NCBI GenBank assembly: GCA_030062745.1
Contig: CP099849.1
Coordinates: forward strand, 10,080,144 to 10,144,143
DNA: 64,000 bases
From: Capitulum mitella
Lineage: Eukaryota; Arthropoda; Thecostraca; Pollicipedomorpha; Pollicipedidae
Direction: 5' to 3'
Shown here: positions 1 to 13,132 of the stretch, piece after piece
Position numbering within the stretch: the stretch's first letter is position 1
Layout of the letters: each line of letters starts with the position of its first letter
Made by a program: the position numbers and the translations under genes
Notes under the pieces: model-generated
The model's input: the letters and a program-made list of their open reading frames with translations, nothing else
The model's database searches: none
Told to the model about the DNA's origin: nothing

Positions 1-935
1 GAGAGATTATGGATAGGGCTTTTACCATGGGTCCGCAAATCTGAAATTTTTAGAAAATTCATGGGCGTTCACAGGGTTTCAAAAATAGGAGGATTAATTT
101 TTCAACAACTGAATGAACAAAAAAGGCAAAAACACTTTTTTGGCTTCTGCTAGTCATGCTATGCCAAAGAAGTACAAATCGTATTGCAATGTTGGTATAA
201 TGTTAGCATAGGCGGTGCCAGGGACATGAAAAAGGGGGAACTATCATGGTCACACGTTCCTCAGATCAACTTGTGACCTTTGACCTTAAATGACCTCCAG
301 TGACCTTGGGGTCACCTGGAATGATCTCGTGTGCATCTGATACTATCTGTAAACGTTTTCAATCATCTGAATTCACTCTATTCCAAAAATTTCATTTTAT
401 GGCTATTGCGATATAAGGTACGGGCACTGACATTTTAGGTCATAGCTCCGTGACCCGACCTGATATCAAGCTGAAACTTCGTACACAAGTAGAGGGTACC
501 TTTGTACGTCATACATATTCCGGGTTTGGCATTTGAAAAAACATCGCCGAAATTATTGCAAAAAAACAAATTTTGACTTTTGACTTTGACCTGACCTTCT
601 AAAGTGACCTCAGATAAACAAAATTTGGTGTGCACATTGCTTAACTATTAAGCTATACATCCATATAAATTTTTAAGTTCTAACTTTAAAACTCTGTTTT
701 TGGCAGACATTTTCCTTTTACCCTCAACATGGCCAAAAATGACCTGAGGTTCCTCCCAAAAACGTTGCCTGGCTCCGCTCCTGAGCAAAGTAGAATTGTG
801 AAATTTTGTCACAGCGCGTAGAAAGGATAGCTAGGAAAAGTCACCAAGTTTCGTGAAGCTGCGTCAAAAAGCCTGGAATTGGCAAGCAAAAAACCCGAGG
901 GGGGGCGGATTCCGCCCCCCCTGCCGGGAATAGGG
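1..935 (-). mobile_element. F1 MITE (TTAA-type, piggyBac-like), truncated by window edge
   Basis: The right edge reads CTGCCGGGAATAGGG followed by TTAA (936-939). This is the inverted complement of the left terminus CCCTATTCCCGG of the complete copy at 25901-27101, and the interior matches that copy in reverse orientation. There is no transposase frame, so it is a non-autonomous element. The TTAA flank and CCC-starting terminus are piggyBac-like; the superfamily is inferred. Direct-repeat AGGTCA half-sites lie at 274-286. Confidence 0.8.
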
Positions 936-1223
936 TTAATGCCCACAAAAACGGTTATATTTCTTTCTATTAACGTCACGTATGATACAAAAAGCTGCCA
1001 CGTACACTTGTGCTGATTACTCCTGAAATCATAGCCAGAATCGTCTCGTTTTGTAATGGGCGGCGAGTGCCATTAGATTTAATGACTACCATATCTGAAA
1101 AACTTTGGGATTTATATTTAATTCCGCGATAACAGTTATTGTCTGTCGACGATAATCCCACAATGCCTTTTTTAAAGCGTAAGGTTGATTTTTACGATTT
1201 GTTTAATGCAGTGACAAGAATTT

Positions 1224-1249
1224 CTGGGGGAAAACATAGTTTCCCCCAG
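1224..1249. repeat. Short perfect hairpin
   Basis: CTGGGGGAAA and TTTCCCCCAG face each other across a 6-nt loop. It may belong to a degraded repeat, because a terminus-like CTGCGCCCCTG occurs near 1482. Confidence 0.5.
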
Positions 1250-3894
1250 CTGTCAAGTTGAAGGGGTGACCGTCCTTCCTGCCCCCTTTTCCGCCGTCGC
1301 TGCCCCCTCCCCAGCCTCAACTTATTGGTTTCTAATCCTGGCGCAGCCAAGGGGGCTACCCCAGGCCCTCATTTGTTGTGACAGCCATTGCACATCGTCT
1401 TTCCAGCAGGCGGTTTTGGGTGATTTCAGTTCAGACTGTGCACGCCCCCCCCCCCCTTAAAAAAATTCTGCCTGCGCCCCTGATTTCTTACACGCCCACT
1501 GCCAGAATCTTTTCTCCCCTCTTGTCTCGATACAGCCCAAGCGGCAGCCACGTTTCACGGCGCGGCGGCGGATTGGCCGGGTGACCTGACCCCAGGGCAG
1601 GCGCAGGTGTGTTCTGGTCAGCCTGCCGTCCCGCGCCCGGCGACCGGCCCGACCGGCCGCCTGTGACGTCAGAGTCGTCGCGGCGCCACCTTCCGGTGGG
1701 CGCGTGCGCCGTCCGCCGTCCGACGGCGTGCCGGCACATCGCAGAGAGCGGCGGCGCGGCGAGGAGGCGGTGTCGGGCCGCGTCGTCACCCGAAGACCGC
1801 GAAACTCGCGCCAGTCGGCTGGTTGGGCTGAGACGCCCGTCCGCAGACCGGTGACAGCCAGCGACGCAGGTGAGCGGACCTCGTGCTCCTCAGACATCGA
1901 CCCGCTTCTCTCGGAGGGACAGAGCGTAGCCCAGAGGCGTGACGTCCTCCTGTAACGAAGACGTCTCCGCAGAGTTGTGCGAGCTGTATGGTGCGTTGAT
2001 GGAACACCACTTGGCTGGAGACTGGTGATGGATGACGTTGTACTGAGGCGTGTAATTGCTTTGTCACCGAACATTGCGTGGAGTTATTCGAATATTTTTA
2101 TTTGATCCTGACGGGCGAACACGAAACTTTACTTGGCATCCACATGGAGGCAACGCGTACAGAAACCCCATTCACCTATTTGCAGTGCTAACGTGGCCGA
2201 TACCTTGACCTCCGCGGTAACCTTGGAGCATGTGACGCGTGATCCAGCCGTGACACGCGGTCCCGGGCGCGCGCCGGATGTGAACGGAGCTCTTCTGCGC
2301 AGAACGTCTCTCGCATTCTTCCGAGCGCACGCGAGCCCGTACCGCCAGTATTGTGACGGCCGAACACAATGGCTGACGCGTGGCGCGGAGGCCGCGCTGC
2401 CGGCGGCGCCACCGTCCCGTGCACGTGTCCGGCTCGCGCCATCTGATTTGGCGCGCCGCCGGCGGTGGGCCCGCCGGACGGGGCGGCGCATTCCCACGCG
2501 ACAGGGCGCCGGAATGCGGCGGTGACGGAGCATGGCCGGTCGCCGGCGGCCCCGCCCACCGGGCCGGTGCCGGACCGGACTGACGCCGACGTCACCGGAA
2601 CGTCACGTCAGCGGCCCATGTCTGGCCTGGTCGAGGGACAGGCCACGCTCGCAAAGCTGACGCGGCTCTGCCCCAGCCGTTTTGCAGACGTACCGAGCTT
2701 GTGACGTCACGTACCCGAGAAAACGTCGACTGAACCGAGCCAAGTTAGTACGGAGACGGTGGTAGGGGTTCTGCATTGTTTCCTGATGTATTGTGGACGA
2801 CGCGACGCCCTGGGGAGGTGTGGCCTGGACTGGACACGACCTAATCTTGGGACGCAATTGATACCTCATATAGTGGCATCTTTGTTCAGGGTATGTCCGA
2901 TGGGAGGAAATCGTGATGGGACTTAGCTGTTGGCGGATTTGATTACAGGCTGATCTGTAAAAAGTTCGGTCTGACGCCGGCCTGATTTGGAACAGCCGTG
3001 TGCGAGGCGAGTCTGGCTGGGTTGGGCCTGGCCAGGGTGCAGCTTGATCCAGCTGCAGACCGGCCAGGGCGCTGGTCGATCGTCCGAAGTCGGTCCGGCC
3101 CCAGCCAGGGCTTCTCAGCTCACGCGGCGGTGCGTGCCGGCCGCCCGGCCGCCCGGCAAGTGAGTCAATGAGATGCGCCGCTGGCGGGGCGGCGGCCGGC
3201 TCCGGCTCTGGCTCCGAACCTCGCAGCCGGAGGCGACGCGCCTGCCCAGTCGCTCCCTCCTCCCCAGAACAGGGCACATTCGGGGATGTGGTGTTCCAGG
3301 ACCAGGACCGGCCAGGGTGAGAACGCTCCTGAGCCAGAACCATTCGGGGATGATGTGCCTGCGGGCGAGATTACCTCGGATTCTGGTGCTCCAGAATCAG
3401 GATCAGTCAGGGACGTGGTGCTCCGGATCGGAATCAGAAAATGTGTGCTCGAGGGCGTGTCAGGATCCCGCCGACGCCCAGGAATCAGACAGCTGTAGCT
3501 GGGGATCGGCGGTGGATCTTCAGCCGGCCATCTCCGGCGCGATGATTTAGAAACCGTTCGGCCGGGACCCGTTCAACTGAGTCTCCGCCGCTCACGTGAG
3601 CCTGAGCGGTCCCAGCTTCAGGCCAGTTACGCCCCGCAGCGGTGGCCTTGTCCCCGGGCCGACGGGTAGGTCTCGCAACTCGCGGACTGCAGGGCGCCGA
3701 CGGCCGTGAACCCGGCCCGGCACCCACAGTTTGCGTGAACCCGCCCCGGCACTCACGGCTTACGGCCCGGTCCGAGCCGGCGAGAGCCGCTCAACCGCCG
3801 AGAAAGTCCCACGACCACAGTCTGAACACGACTGGTGGTTTTCGACGGCACGCAGCTTTGTGATGCCGCGTGGACCTCCCGATGAGGGACCGGT

Positions 3895-3975
3895 GCGGAT
3901 CGGTGTTGCGGTTACCTTCCGGTGTTGCACTCCAAGGGTCTGGAGTTCGAATCCCGCAGCCTGTCTTTCCTTTGG
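3895..3975 (+). repeat. Possible tRNA-derived SINE remnant
   Basis: GAGTTCGAATCC near 3943-3954 resembles an RNA polymerase III B box, but a cloverleaf T-stem cannot be drawn well. It is more likely a SINE head than a tRNA gene. Its antisense translation gives the spurious peptide GIRTPDPWSATP, a string typical of tRNA-like DNA. Confidence 0.3.
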
Positions 3976-6284
3976 TTTCGTGATATGATAGCAAGGCGTG
4001 AGAGTCGCGGCGCCTTTAGCATTACCACCTCATGTACGGCTACCTAACCTCCAGCCACGCCCAGTCCGCGAGTCGACTAATTTATCGGCGAAGTAACCGC
4101 AACCAGTCAGCCAAGCTGCGCCGGTAACCAGAGACCAGTGCGACCGTCTGTGTTTTGCTCCTCTTTTTTTCTGGGCCAAACATCTCACCTGCTTTGCATA
4201 TCGGGCCACTTATTTTCCATGAGCCGACGAGCGCGATGAAAACGCCCGTCACAAAGGCAGACGAGCCGCACGAAAATGCCAGGTGACGTGACGTGAGGTG
4301 AAACTGACTGACGGACGGCAGACGCCCTCCATTGTCGCCGCATTTCGTCCGGCGTCGTTGGCGGGTCGGCGCCGGGTTCTGGATCGACTCAGACTCGATC
4401 TTATCTGTCGTTCGGTCGCGCCGCCAGCCGGCCGCTCAGGGCCACTGTGTCTGCCGGGGTGTTGAGGGGGACTGTTGCCTGCATGACTTTTTAATCAGCC
4501 GTGCTGACTGGCGCTGACGTCTGCGGGGCTCTAGCGCAGATGAGCTCTGCATGCGGGGAGCCTACGGCTCTCGATGCCGACCCCTGGAATCAAGGTCCAA
4601 AATGTTGCGGATCACTGAAGCGGATTTGCCTCCACAACCGGGAGCTGTTCTCCCGGCTTCGGCAAAAAGCGAGGCGTTAACAATGGAGCAAAACAGACAG
4701 GCCAAACAATGATGCAAAACACACCGGCCGGCGCATCTGCTCGGCCCAGCCAGTGCACTGGTGTGAGTCGCCGCGCCGCCTCGCCGGTCTCCATGGCGAC
4801 AAACGGAGCGTGGGCGGCCAGGCGCCCCCGGTGGCTGATTTTAAGCGGACCGTATGCCGAGACATTGTGGCTCGCGTGACCGTGCATAGCGCGTTCCATT
4901 TCCATCCGAAGCTGTTCAGAGCGGTCCCGTTTCCCAGCCTGTCCTCCTGGCGCGCTCGAGATTCAGGCGGTGGCCTGATTACAGTTTGAGGTAGCCTAAT
5001 GTGTCGGATGAGGGCTTAAGCAAGTCTTCTGGTTTGTGGGCCATTGTGCCGGCCGATTGTTTAAGATGGCATCCGCGGTCGATGGGAAATTCGTGGATTT
5101 CCTGACGTGTTTTAGGGCATACATGGGAACCTCCGCATTCAACGTAAACGGGTTCTGTTTCCCTTCGTTGGATCGAATGTCAGTCTAAGTGTACGTCCTT
5201 TGGAGACCGCGACGCACACAGGCAGACCGGGTCTCCAGTCTACACAATCTCCGTGGAGAGTTGCTCTTCAAGGCGTTGAATATTGTGCTCTTTTTTGCGG
5301 TAGACCTAGGTTTGACGAGAAAGTCAACCGGCCGTTGTGGTGTCTAGTGGTATCAGGAATGTCACCTGCAAACCACTTCGGATTTTCCGAGCATCAGTCT
5401 CCCTCGAGTTTTTTTTAACCTAACGAACCTGACCGTAAACCACAATCCAAAACCAGACCGGAGACCCATTAACGTCTAATTTCGCTTTTCAGCACCACCC
5501 GGTTTTGCACACTTTCATCCCCTCCCAATCTGCCGCCATCGGTGACAGCAGCGAACGACTCCTGCCGGTATGAGGGGGCCCGGCACCACCAGACATCCTC
5601 TGCAGACCGGCCAGTCCTGACGGCTTCCCGTTCCTGCTGTCCGGCGCTGGCCGGCCGCCGGCCCGACCCTGGCTCGAGAGTGACCGTCACGTGCCGCGGC
5701 CGCCATGCCGGTCACGTATTTCGGGTCTCACCGGCCGGCCATCGGTGATCTCATGGTCCGGCCAAGGTCTCGGCCGGCGTCCTTCCGTGCCCTCTCAGTT
5801 CCGTGTACGGGCCGGCCGGGTCGCGCCGGCGGGACGGCCGGACGACGCCAGCTCAGTGTGCTCTGTTCCGCTGTGGCCGGAGAGGGAAAGCTACGCCATG
5901 CCATTGTGTTCCGCGTCTCGTGGCTAGACACAGCACCACAGCGGGTCAGCGTTTCACGCGGCATTGTTTTAGGGAGCGTCAGGTTGTCACACTGCCCCGC
6001 GTCACAGTGCACTGACAGAGAACACTGCATCAGGTCCGTGTTGCCCGCGGTATTATACAGGAAGTTAAGAAAAAAAACTGTACCCGAGTTTGTGTTAAAA
6101 ACTGCTGTGATTCTTTTACATGCATCAAAGTTCCACAGTAATTTCTCCGTTCCGTGTGTGATATGTTTGGCAGGTTTCAACAGCATAAGGAAATGGTTCT
6201 TAAATGACAGGTAATTATTAAAAAGCGGTTTTATCACATACTTTAATGGTTCGTAAATCTGCGCGCAAAGAAAGCGCAAAAATC

Positions 6285-6840
6285 CGAGATTTCGCTTTCG
6301 GTCATCATTTTGTTTGTTCGCTTTCTTCGCAGGTCGTTTCAGTCGCTATTGTTGTGGAAGCAGCCAACCCTTTGCAAAAATGAATGGTACCCTTCTCATT
6401 GCATGTTGTATCTCATGGCATGTTTGGTATCCAACACGTGTTGGATACCAAACATGTTGTGTTCGATCCGCGAGAAGGCATTTTATGCAGAGCTTTACAT
6501 GAAAACCGGATCCTTAAAACCCACACGAAAAGACAGTCTGGATTTAATGGAACTGTAGAGTAACCCAGTGAAGATCAGAATACCGGAATGGACTGACAAA
6601 TTCAGGAATCACTCCGGATTTTGTATTTTTTGGTGTGTTTGAAGGATGCGGTCCCCATGAAAGACTCTACTCAAAGTGACTTTTCGCAGTCACCATGGTA
6701 TCCAACATAGGTCAATGAGAAGGGTGTCATTCAACTTTGCAAAGGGTTGGCTGTTTCCACAACAATAACTACAGAAACGGCTGGGGAAAAAACGAAATTA
6801 TGACCAAAAGCGAAAAATTATGACCAAAAGAAGCCAAAGC
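6285..6840. mobile_element. Foldback / inverted-repeat element
   Basis: The left arm (about 6295-6420) and right arm (about 6690-6830) are inverted copies of each other, roughly 80% alike by eye; both contain the reverse-paired string CAGCCAACCCTTTGCAAA. No coding capacity is visible. The family is unknown and target duplications are not clear. Confidence 0.65.
6419..6456. repeat. 38-bp perfect palindrome
   Basis: CATGTTTGGTATCCAACAC is followed directly by its exact reverse complement with no spacer. It sits at the inner end of the left arm of the foldback element. Confidence 0.95.
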
Positions 6841-8815
6841 CAAAAGTGAAAACAAAAACAAAAGTTGGTAATTGGTGCTTTTATTGCGCGTCAGACTGAT
6901 AAATGATTAAGACAGGTGTGGAAAACAAACGTTATTTTAATAATTATCTGCCATTGTAGAACCCTTTCATCTACTCCATTGAACTCGGCGAAAATATTAT
7001 GCACAGAGTAGAGATACTCCCGTGGTAAGTTTGGTGTATTTTAATGAATTACAACAAAAGTTGTTAACAGAAACTCGCCAACCGTTTTTTTCTTTTTTTA
7101 GAAACTCCCTTTATTTAGGGAGCGCAACATCAGTTCAGTGTCCTGCACCAATGTGCCTAGGCAGGGCGCGTCAGGTCATTGTGCTTCTCTCGACCTAGAC
7201 GAAACATGTAAGTGTCCCTCGATACTATGTGTCTTCGATCTGGACGTATCTAGTCGCCACCAATTGCACGCAGCCGCGCCTTATTGTCCGCCGCCGCCAC
7301 TAACCCCGCATCGGCGGAGACCTGCGATGTTCGGCCCTGTGTCGCGTCCACCTACCTCATGCCGGTCGTGGTGCCTCCCCGACAGGCCGCAGACCTCAGG
7401 TCAGCCGTGACCGGGCGCGGATCCACCCTCCGCAGCGGCCGGCTCAGCCTGTCTGCTGACGCTCTGAGAGGGGTCGCCGGAAAACTTCCCGGGGACGCCG
7501 CGGAACCCGGCCGGGGACGCGGCTTGCGACCGTCTGCTCGGCGCCGCGTCGCGCGAGCTCGCGACGTACCCTCGAAGCGACCCGCGCTCCACAGTCGCCG
7601 CCAATTGCGCTGATTCGGCTGCAGGGTCTGGAGGTGTGGTGGTGACGTCAGGCCGGCCAGCTGACCTCCAAAGGACCCCGGATCTTCTCGGTGTCGGCGG
7701 CGGCGGAGCGGGCGAGCTGACGCGATCGGAGAGGCCGGCGCAAAAGTGGCGCTTATCTGACCAAAACGGGCCACCGGAGTTTGTTCGGCCTTGGCTGGGA
7801 ACGCGGTCCAATATCTTTTCGAACAGGACGTTAATAACATGAGACTGTGCCAAATTAGGGGCATTTCAGGTCTGCAGAGAGGTTTTCAAGGATTGGCCGG
7901 CAGATTTTCTGTCCTGTTAGGCTTATCTCCTTCGGCACCAGCAATCTGCTTATCGGGGTCTTACGAAGTTTCCAGACAAAGCGCTCACCGGCTGGGCTGG
8001 TATTGGCAAGTCTGAGAACTTCATGATCTTTGCGATCCATGGACCTTGATCCTCATCGGATATTGCCGATAACGATGTATTAAGTGCTTGGTATGGTGAC
8101 GGAGCAGCGACACTATGTTACAAATGGTGTTGTATGTTTTGGAAATGAAGATTTCCTTAGTCGGCAGCTATGTTCACAAAATGTAATTGTTTCATTGTAA
8201 TCGGAAGCTCAAAGCAGTTTTCCAGAACCTCTGAGACATCCAGAAATAGAAATTCGACGTATCTACAGACCCGGCCTGCGCGATGTCGGGCGTAATCGGG
8301 GAAGGTCACTGCGTCGGCGGCAGCCAGGCCGAGCGGCCGACGCGAGGGTATTTTCGTCCGCAGGCTGCTGATGTTGGCGCCGGCCGGCCGCCCGGTCCGC
8401 GCCCGCCACTACTCGGTACCCGGCCACCATGCCGCGCCGGCCTGCAGGGCGCGAGGCTGCCAGGACTGGGCGCGTCTGGGCTGCTTACTTGGAGGTGCTC
8501 AGCCTGCTCCGTCTCGCCTGCTCGTGGTTAGCTGTTCTGGGCCAGTTCCTGTTACGTCATTCCCTGCAGTTTCTGCCCCGATTTGGCCCGCCACAACGCT
8601 TCATTATCCATCGGCCCTTGAGTCCATTTTCTTCAGGTGGGAGGTGCTCTAGGGGCTCCAGGTCTACGTGCTGCTGGTTGGGCCGATTCTCTGCCTGTCG
8701 TGGTCTGTCTTTGTCTGTCCCCTGGTCCACAGTTTTTACCAGTCCCTGACGCGCCTGCCTACCTGGCACTTCGCCTCGTTAGCCCCATTCTGTCCGCTCC
8801 TAGCCGACGACGAAG

Positions 8816-9030
8816 TCCGGCGGACACCGTCAGAGCCGCGGTTGGGTATAGCGGATACCGTTGGGGGCACGGCCGATACCAGCAGATACTGTTAGGGCCA
8901 TGGCTGAGTCTGGCGGGTACGGCCGAGGGCGCGGCGGGGACCGGCGGATACCGTCAGAGCCGCGGTCGGGTCCAGCGGATACCGTCATGGTCGCGGGCCG
9001 GGTCCGGCGGATATCGTCAGGGTCACGGCG
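8816..9030 (+). repeat. Degenerate minisatellite, about 40-bp unit
   Basis: GCGGATACCGTCAGAGCCGC and variants (GGATACCGTC, AGATACTGTT, GGATATCGTC) recur about every 40 bp, five or six times. The open frame across it is a product of the repeat. Confidence 0.6.
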
Positions 9031-10860
9031 GGGACCGCAGGCGCACCTGCGGCGGCCGGGAGGCCCGGATCCTGGCTGATCCCGGGCCGGTCCGCAGACG
9101 GGGGCCGGCGCGGGACGCCGTGCAGTGCTGATCTCAGGCGAGTTCGACGAAAATCGCCGGCAGCCGCCCGCCGCGGCGGCCGCCGATTAGCCAGACGTAA
9201 GCGTGCTGCTGAAGAAATGCCCGTGCACCGCGCTTCAGCGAGCACGCGGCTGTTGTGACGCTGGGCCTGACCTGGATGGATGGGATAGCTCCGGGCGTGC
9301 GGCGAGCGAGCTCACGGTCAGCTCGGCCCCCGTCATCACCGTTTGATGAGGAGGAAGACCACTCCGTTGAGCGCTCTGTTCGAGAAGATGCTCTTCACGT
9401 CACCGCGATGGGGTACCGACTCTGCTGACTCCGCTGTGATTGTTTTATCCACGATGATGGCAACCACGGTTTTTCCGTCTCTTGCGGAGGGTGGAGGCGT
9501 TCGCTTTTGCCGATGGATGTGTGCCGCGTCATCCCCACAGAGGCACTAGAGCGCCAGTCACTGAGGAGCGCAGACGCACTGGCCTGTCACGTTCCAGTGG
9601 CCGGGCGGCGTTCAAACCTCTGAAGGTTCGCGTGCTTTGATTGGTATTTCGAGGCCAGCGTTCGAGTGACGCTTGTCTTAGTAGAGGCTCTGCGGCCTTT
9701 CATCGAATACCTCTGGTCGGTCCGGGACCAATGTGTTTTCATGCTAGTTCGACTATGATTCATCCGTCGGAATCGCTCGTGTGACTCTTTGATCGTAAAA
9801 TGTGTACCCGATTATCTTTCAGGTATCTGAAGGTGCCTGTCATGTTCAGCGTTTTACTTCTGACCGAGGACGGCGAAAGCGACCGCCTGCAGGGGCAGCT
9901 GCCCCTTTCCCCGTAATTTGGGGAATTTATCATTAGCCCTACGGCATGGCACGGAAAGAAGGGACTTAAAATGACTCTGTACCCCTATATCTGAAAACGC
10001 GCCGCAGCTTATGCTTCCGCTTTGATATTACATAGAAACACTTTAGTTGCAACACCATCCTTGATTTTGTTCAAGCTTCTTCCATTCTGAGAAGGCACTT
10101 CGTCGTATCTATCGTTATAAAAGAATGTGAATGACGCGATTGTTTTCAGAGGCCTCATCAGGTCAGACACAAGACAAACGGCGCATTGTTCCGACTTCCT
10201 TTTCCGTCTGTCACTGATTGCTGGTCACCGCCAGTCGTTAGTTTCTTCTGAACGCGACGCTCCTTGTTCAGGGAGAGCGACTCGGCTTCTGGTATCCGGT
10301 GGGGAGCTGCTGTCTAGACACCAGTCACCTTGCGGCTCGATATTATTTTCCCTGTTGTTTTTGCGTGACATCATCTGACTGTATCGGCACGCTCATGTCA
10401 TCAGCCGCACTGGCATGAAGAGTGATCGCTGGTTACGAGCCACCGGGCGCTGATCACGGCACTTTTCAGCCACGGGATCACGAGCGATTGTTTCCCGGGT
10501 CTTATACCTCCTCATAAACCTAATCCTGGATTTTGCTCCGTGTTTATCAATTAAATCACAGCCTTCTAACATCCTCTTTGTCAGCTCACACAACTAAGTT
10601 ATGCCTTTGTCCAGATCCTTGAAAATGCGGCCTCTCAACAGGGCTTAGAACGGTGACCCAGCGGTGCTTGCACCCCTGGCCGTACCTGCTGTCCGCAGAC
10701 TCTTTCCTGTTTCGCGCGAGCGGGGCCGGCGCTGCGGCCAGTCGTGACGGAAAAAGCAGCCGCCGGCCGGTGCGCCGTGCCGCTCGTGGTGTCCACAGCC
10801 AGCGAGACCGGACCGGCGAGGCGGCGCGGCTCCAGTGGCCCACATCCCCGTGCGCGCCGT

Positions 10861-10926
10861 GGCCAGGTGGTGACCTGCCGGCGGCCAGGTGGTGACCTGC
10901 CGGCGGCCAGATAGTGACCTGCCGGC
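10861..10926 (+). repeat. 22-bp tandem repeat, three copies
   Basis: The unit is GGCCAGGTGGTGACCTGCCG plus GC; the third copy has small changes (AGATAGTGACC). Each unit contains GGTGACC. Confidence 0.85.
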
Positions 10927-11712
10927 GGCGGACGCGGCGGATCACGGGTCTTGTGGACGCAGCTGCGTGTGGAGCCACACGGAGCTTACGTGGCTGTCGT
11001 GACGTGGCTGGACGGCACCGTTGCTGTTGTCGCTGCAAGGCACGTGAGACATGACTTTGAGAGGCACTGAAAGGCATGGCGCAAGTATGGCTGTCTTGAC
11101 ATGTTTGCAAGCTGGGAAATGTCGTCATGCTGCATTGTCGTGGGCCAATGTCAGCTTAAATAAAGACAAGCCCTAGACGTGCCGAAAATGATAAAATTGT
11201 GGCTTATCTGGGCCGTCAATTGATCTATTTCTACCTCGCCTTTCAGAAAATACTTTATTTCCACCGGGGAATTTGACCAGAGCGCACGAATATGTTCCAT
11301 TTTTTAGGAACATGTCATCTTCATCGTGGTTACGACCGCCATGCTGGACCCGAACGAGATTCCGTTCACCATGTGCCACACCGAAAAACAAAGTTCTGCT
11401 GTCTGTCACAGCCGTATAGCCGGTGCTGAACAGGAGTACGGAGCAGAAATGAATTCCTTCAAACCTCGGCACTGCGTCGTCTCACCCGGTCTGCCACGCA
11501 GCGGCGTCGGAGGCCGCGTCGGCAGCTGCGGCCCGGCCGTCGGTCGGGCCAGTCCGGGACGGTGGGGGACGCACTTGTGCCACTATCGATCGCACCGTCT
11601 CCCCTCCGGTGCCGTCACCCGCCCCCCCCCCCTGCTCAGCCGGCTCCCTGCGCTGGATGGCGGCCGGGAGCCTGCTCGCCTCCGTGAGCACCATGTAGCG
11701 ACGCTCGGTCCT

Positions 11713-11868
11713 TCCCGCCCGTCCCGTCCCGTCCCGTCCCGTCTTGGCCCAGTCCTCCCCGTCCCGCCCCGTCCTGTCCCGGTCCGTCCCGTCCCATCCT
11801 GTCCCATCCTGGCTCATCCCTCCTCGGCCCGGCCCGGCCCGGCCCGGCCCGGCCCGGCCCGGCCCGCG
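11713..11868 (+). repeat. Pentanucleotide microsatellites (CCCGT)n and (GGCCC)n
   Basis: Runs of CCCGT from about 11715 pass through imperfect variants into a clean GGCCC array at about 11826-11868. Proline- and arginine-rich frames on both strands come from this repeat. Confidence 0.9.
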
Positions 11869-12837
11869 TGACGGCGGCTCGCATTGTGCCGTCAGTTTGG
11901 CGCGGACGGCGCGCCGCCGCCGAGGCCTCCGCGGCATTCCTGGGCCGGGCGAGGGCTGCACCGCCGGCCGGGCCGGCTGTTCCGGTGCCGCCGTACTGGT
12001 CACGGCCAGCTCAGGCGTCCCGTCCCACGGAGAGAGGTGTCGCCCGCAGGCCCGGACTGACTCCGGCCTGCCCGGGACGGCAGCACGGAAATCATTAAAA
12101 GAGGACGATGCGGAAGCTCGTCCATTGAAGCTGTGGGCACCTGGTGAAGCCCTGTGAAGCGACTGCGGAGCTAGGAAGGTTTTTGTCGTCGCAGTTTCGT
12201 CTCCATAGTTCTGTTCGCAGAAACTCAGCAGCGTAATCTTGTTCGAGTGATGTCTTCAGCGTCGACTTCATGGGCTCAGCCCCTCTGAGTACAGCAGGCA
12301 GGGTGTTGTATTTGGAGTCGATCGTGCAGAAGTTTGTCGCCATAGTCTAGCCAGGGACATTCTGTCTCTGACGTTTGATGTCTGCTTGCAACGCAAAGCC
12401 CGTCAGCCCAGTAACCACCAGTCTGGCGGGGCAGCCAGAACGGAAAGACACGAGCATCAGTCTTGAGAAGGCGTGCCGTTCTCGGTCGGAAAAGGCGCGC
12501 CCGCCTGCTATGGTTTTGGCGCGTACGGCCCTCCCCGGAGGCATGTCCAGCGGAAAGCCCGCCAATAACTCAGACTGCCTGCCAGCACGATGTGTCCGCC
12601 CAGAACGTGGTGTTTGCACCTCCCCCCTCCCCCCGATCAGTAGTTAGCAGCCCGTGTAGGCTGGCTGGCGGTCGGACATGCCGAGGCGTTCCGCTCCCTG
12701 CAGGCTGGCCGCAGACGGGCCGGTCCGTGCGGACGCGTCAGACCGGGCCGTCAGACGGACCACGTCGACTCCGCTGCCGTGGACCGTGGACGCGTTGGCC
12801 ACGATTCAGTGGACTACCGGAAGGCAGAATCTGGCGC

Positions 12838-12980
12838 GACGGCATCTTGGTCTGATGCCATCCAGGGGGCAGAATCGGTCACGACCGCGTCTCAGGTTAA
12901 TGCCCTCCCAGCGGGCAGATTCTGCCGCGACCGCGTCTCAGTCTGACGCCCTCCCAGGGGCAGATTCTGTCGCAGAGGTG
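12838..12980 (+). repeat. About 46-bp tandem repeat, three copies
   Basis: Each unit contains GCCCTCCCAG, then GGGCAGATTCTG, then CGACCGCGTCTCAG, with minor differences. It lies about 150 bp upstream of the first MsrB coding exon. Confidence 0.75.
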
Positions 12981-13132
12981 TCGCCCTGAGCGCGGTCCCA
13001 TCAGTGATGACTGTCCGAATGCCACGACTCTGAACTTCCGTCCATCAGGCGCTCCGCGGCTGCTGACCGTTGGGCGGTGAGTCTGCTGCTGTGCACGCTC
13101 TGTGTGACTGACGCGGCCTCCGGTTTCAGACG

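Larger units (their letters stand above)
936..6284. other. Non-coding, GC-rich intergenic stretch
   Basis: Many frames are open here only because GC content is high. None shows a recognisable domain, consistent codon use or plausible splice partners. The stretch holds a small hairpin (1224-1249), a poly-C run near 1447 and a possible tRNA-derived repeat near 3.9 kb. I see no gene. Confidence 0.5.
6841..13129. other. Non-coding region upstream of MsrB with several minisatellites
   Basis: No frame here has family resemblance. GC-rich patches at 7.2-7.8, 8.3-9.3, 10.6-11 and 11.4-12.1 kb give long spurious frames on both strands. An untranslated first exon of MsrB may lie here, because the MsrB ATG sits 3 nt after an acceptor-like TTTCAG, but I cannot place it. 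Confidence 0.5.

Noticed and set aside
1457-2595. Several overlapping frames of 130-205 residues on both strands
   Set aside because: GC-rich DNA with few stop codons; Arg/Ala/Pro composition in every frame and no domain.
3791-3994. Minus-strand frame with GIRTPDPWSATP, and similar GIEPR(A/T)FRPQDE frames at 28.5 and 41.8 kb
   Set aside because: Well-known false peptides from antisense translation of tRNA or SINE B-box regions.
11326-12003. Pro/Arg/Gly-rich frames near 11.7 kb
   Set aside because: Translation of CCCGT and GGCCC microsatellites.
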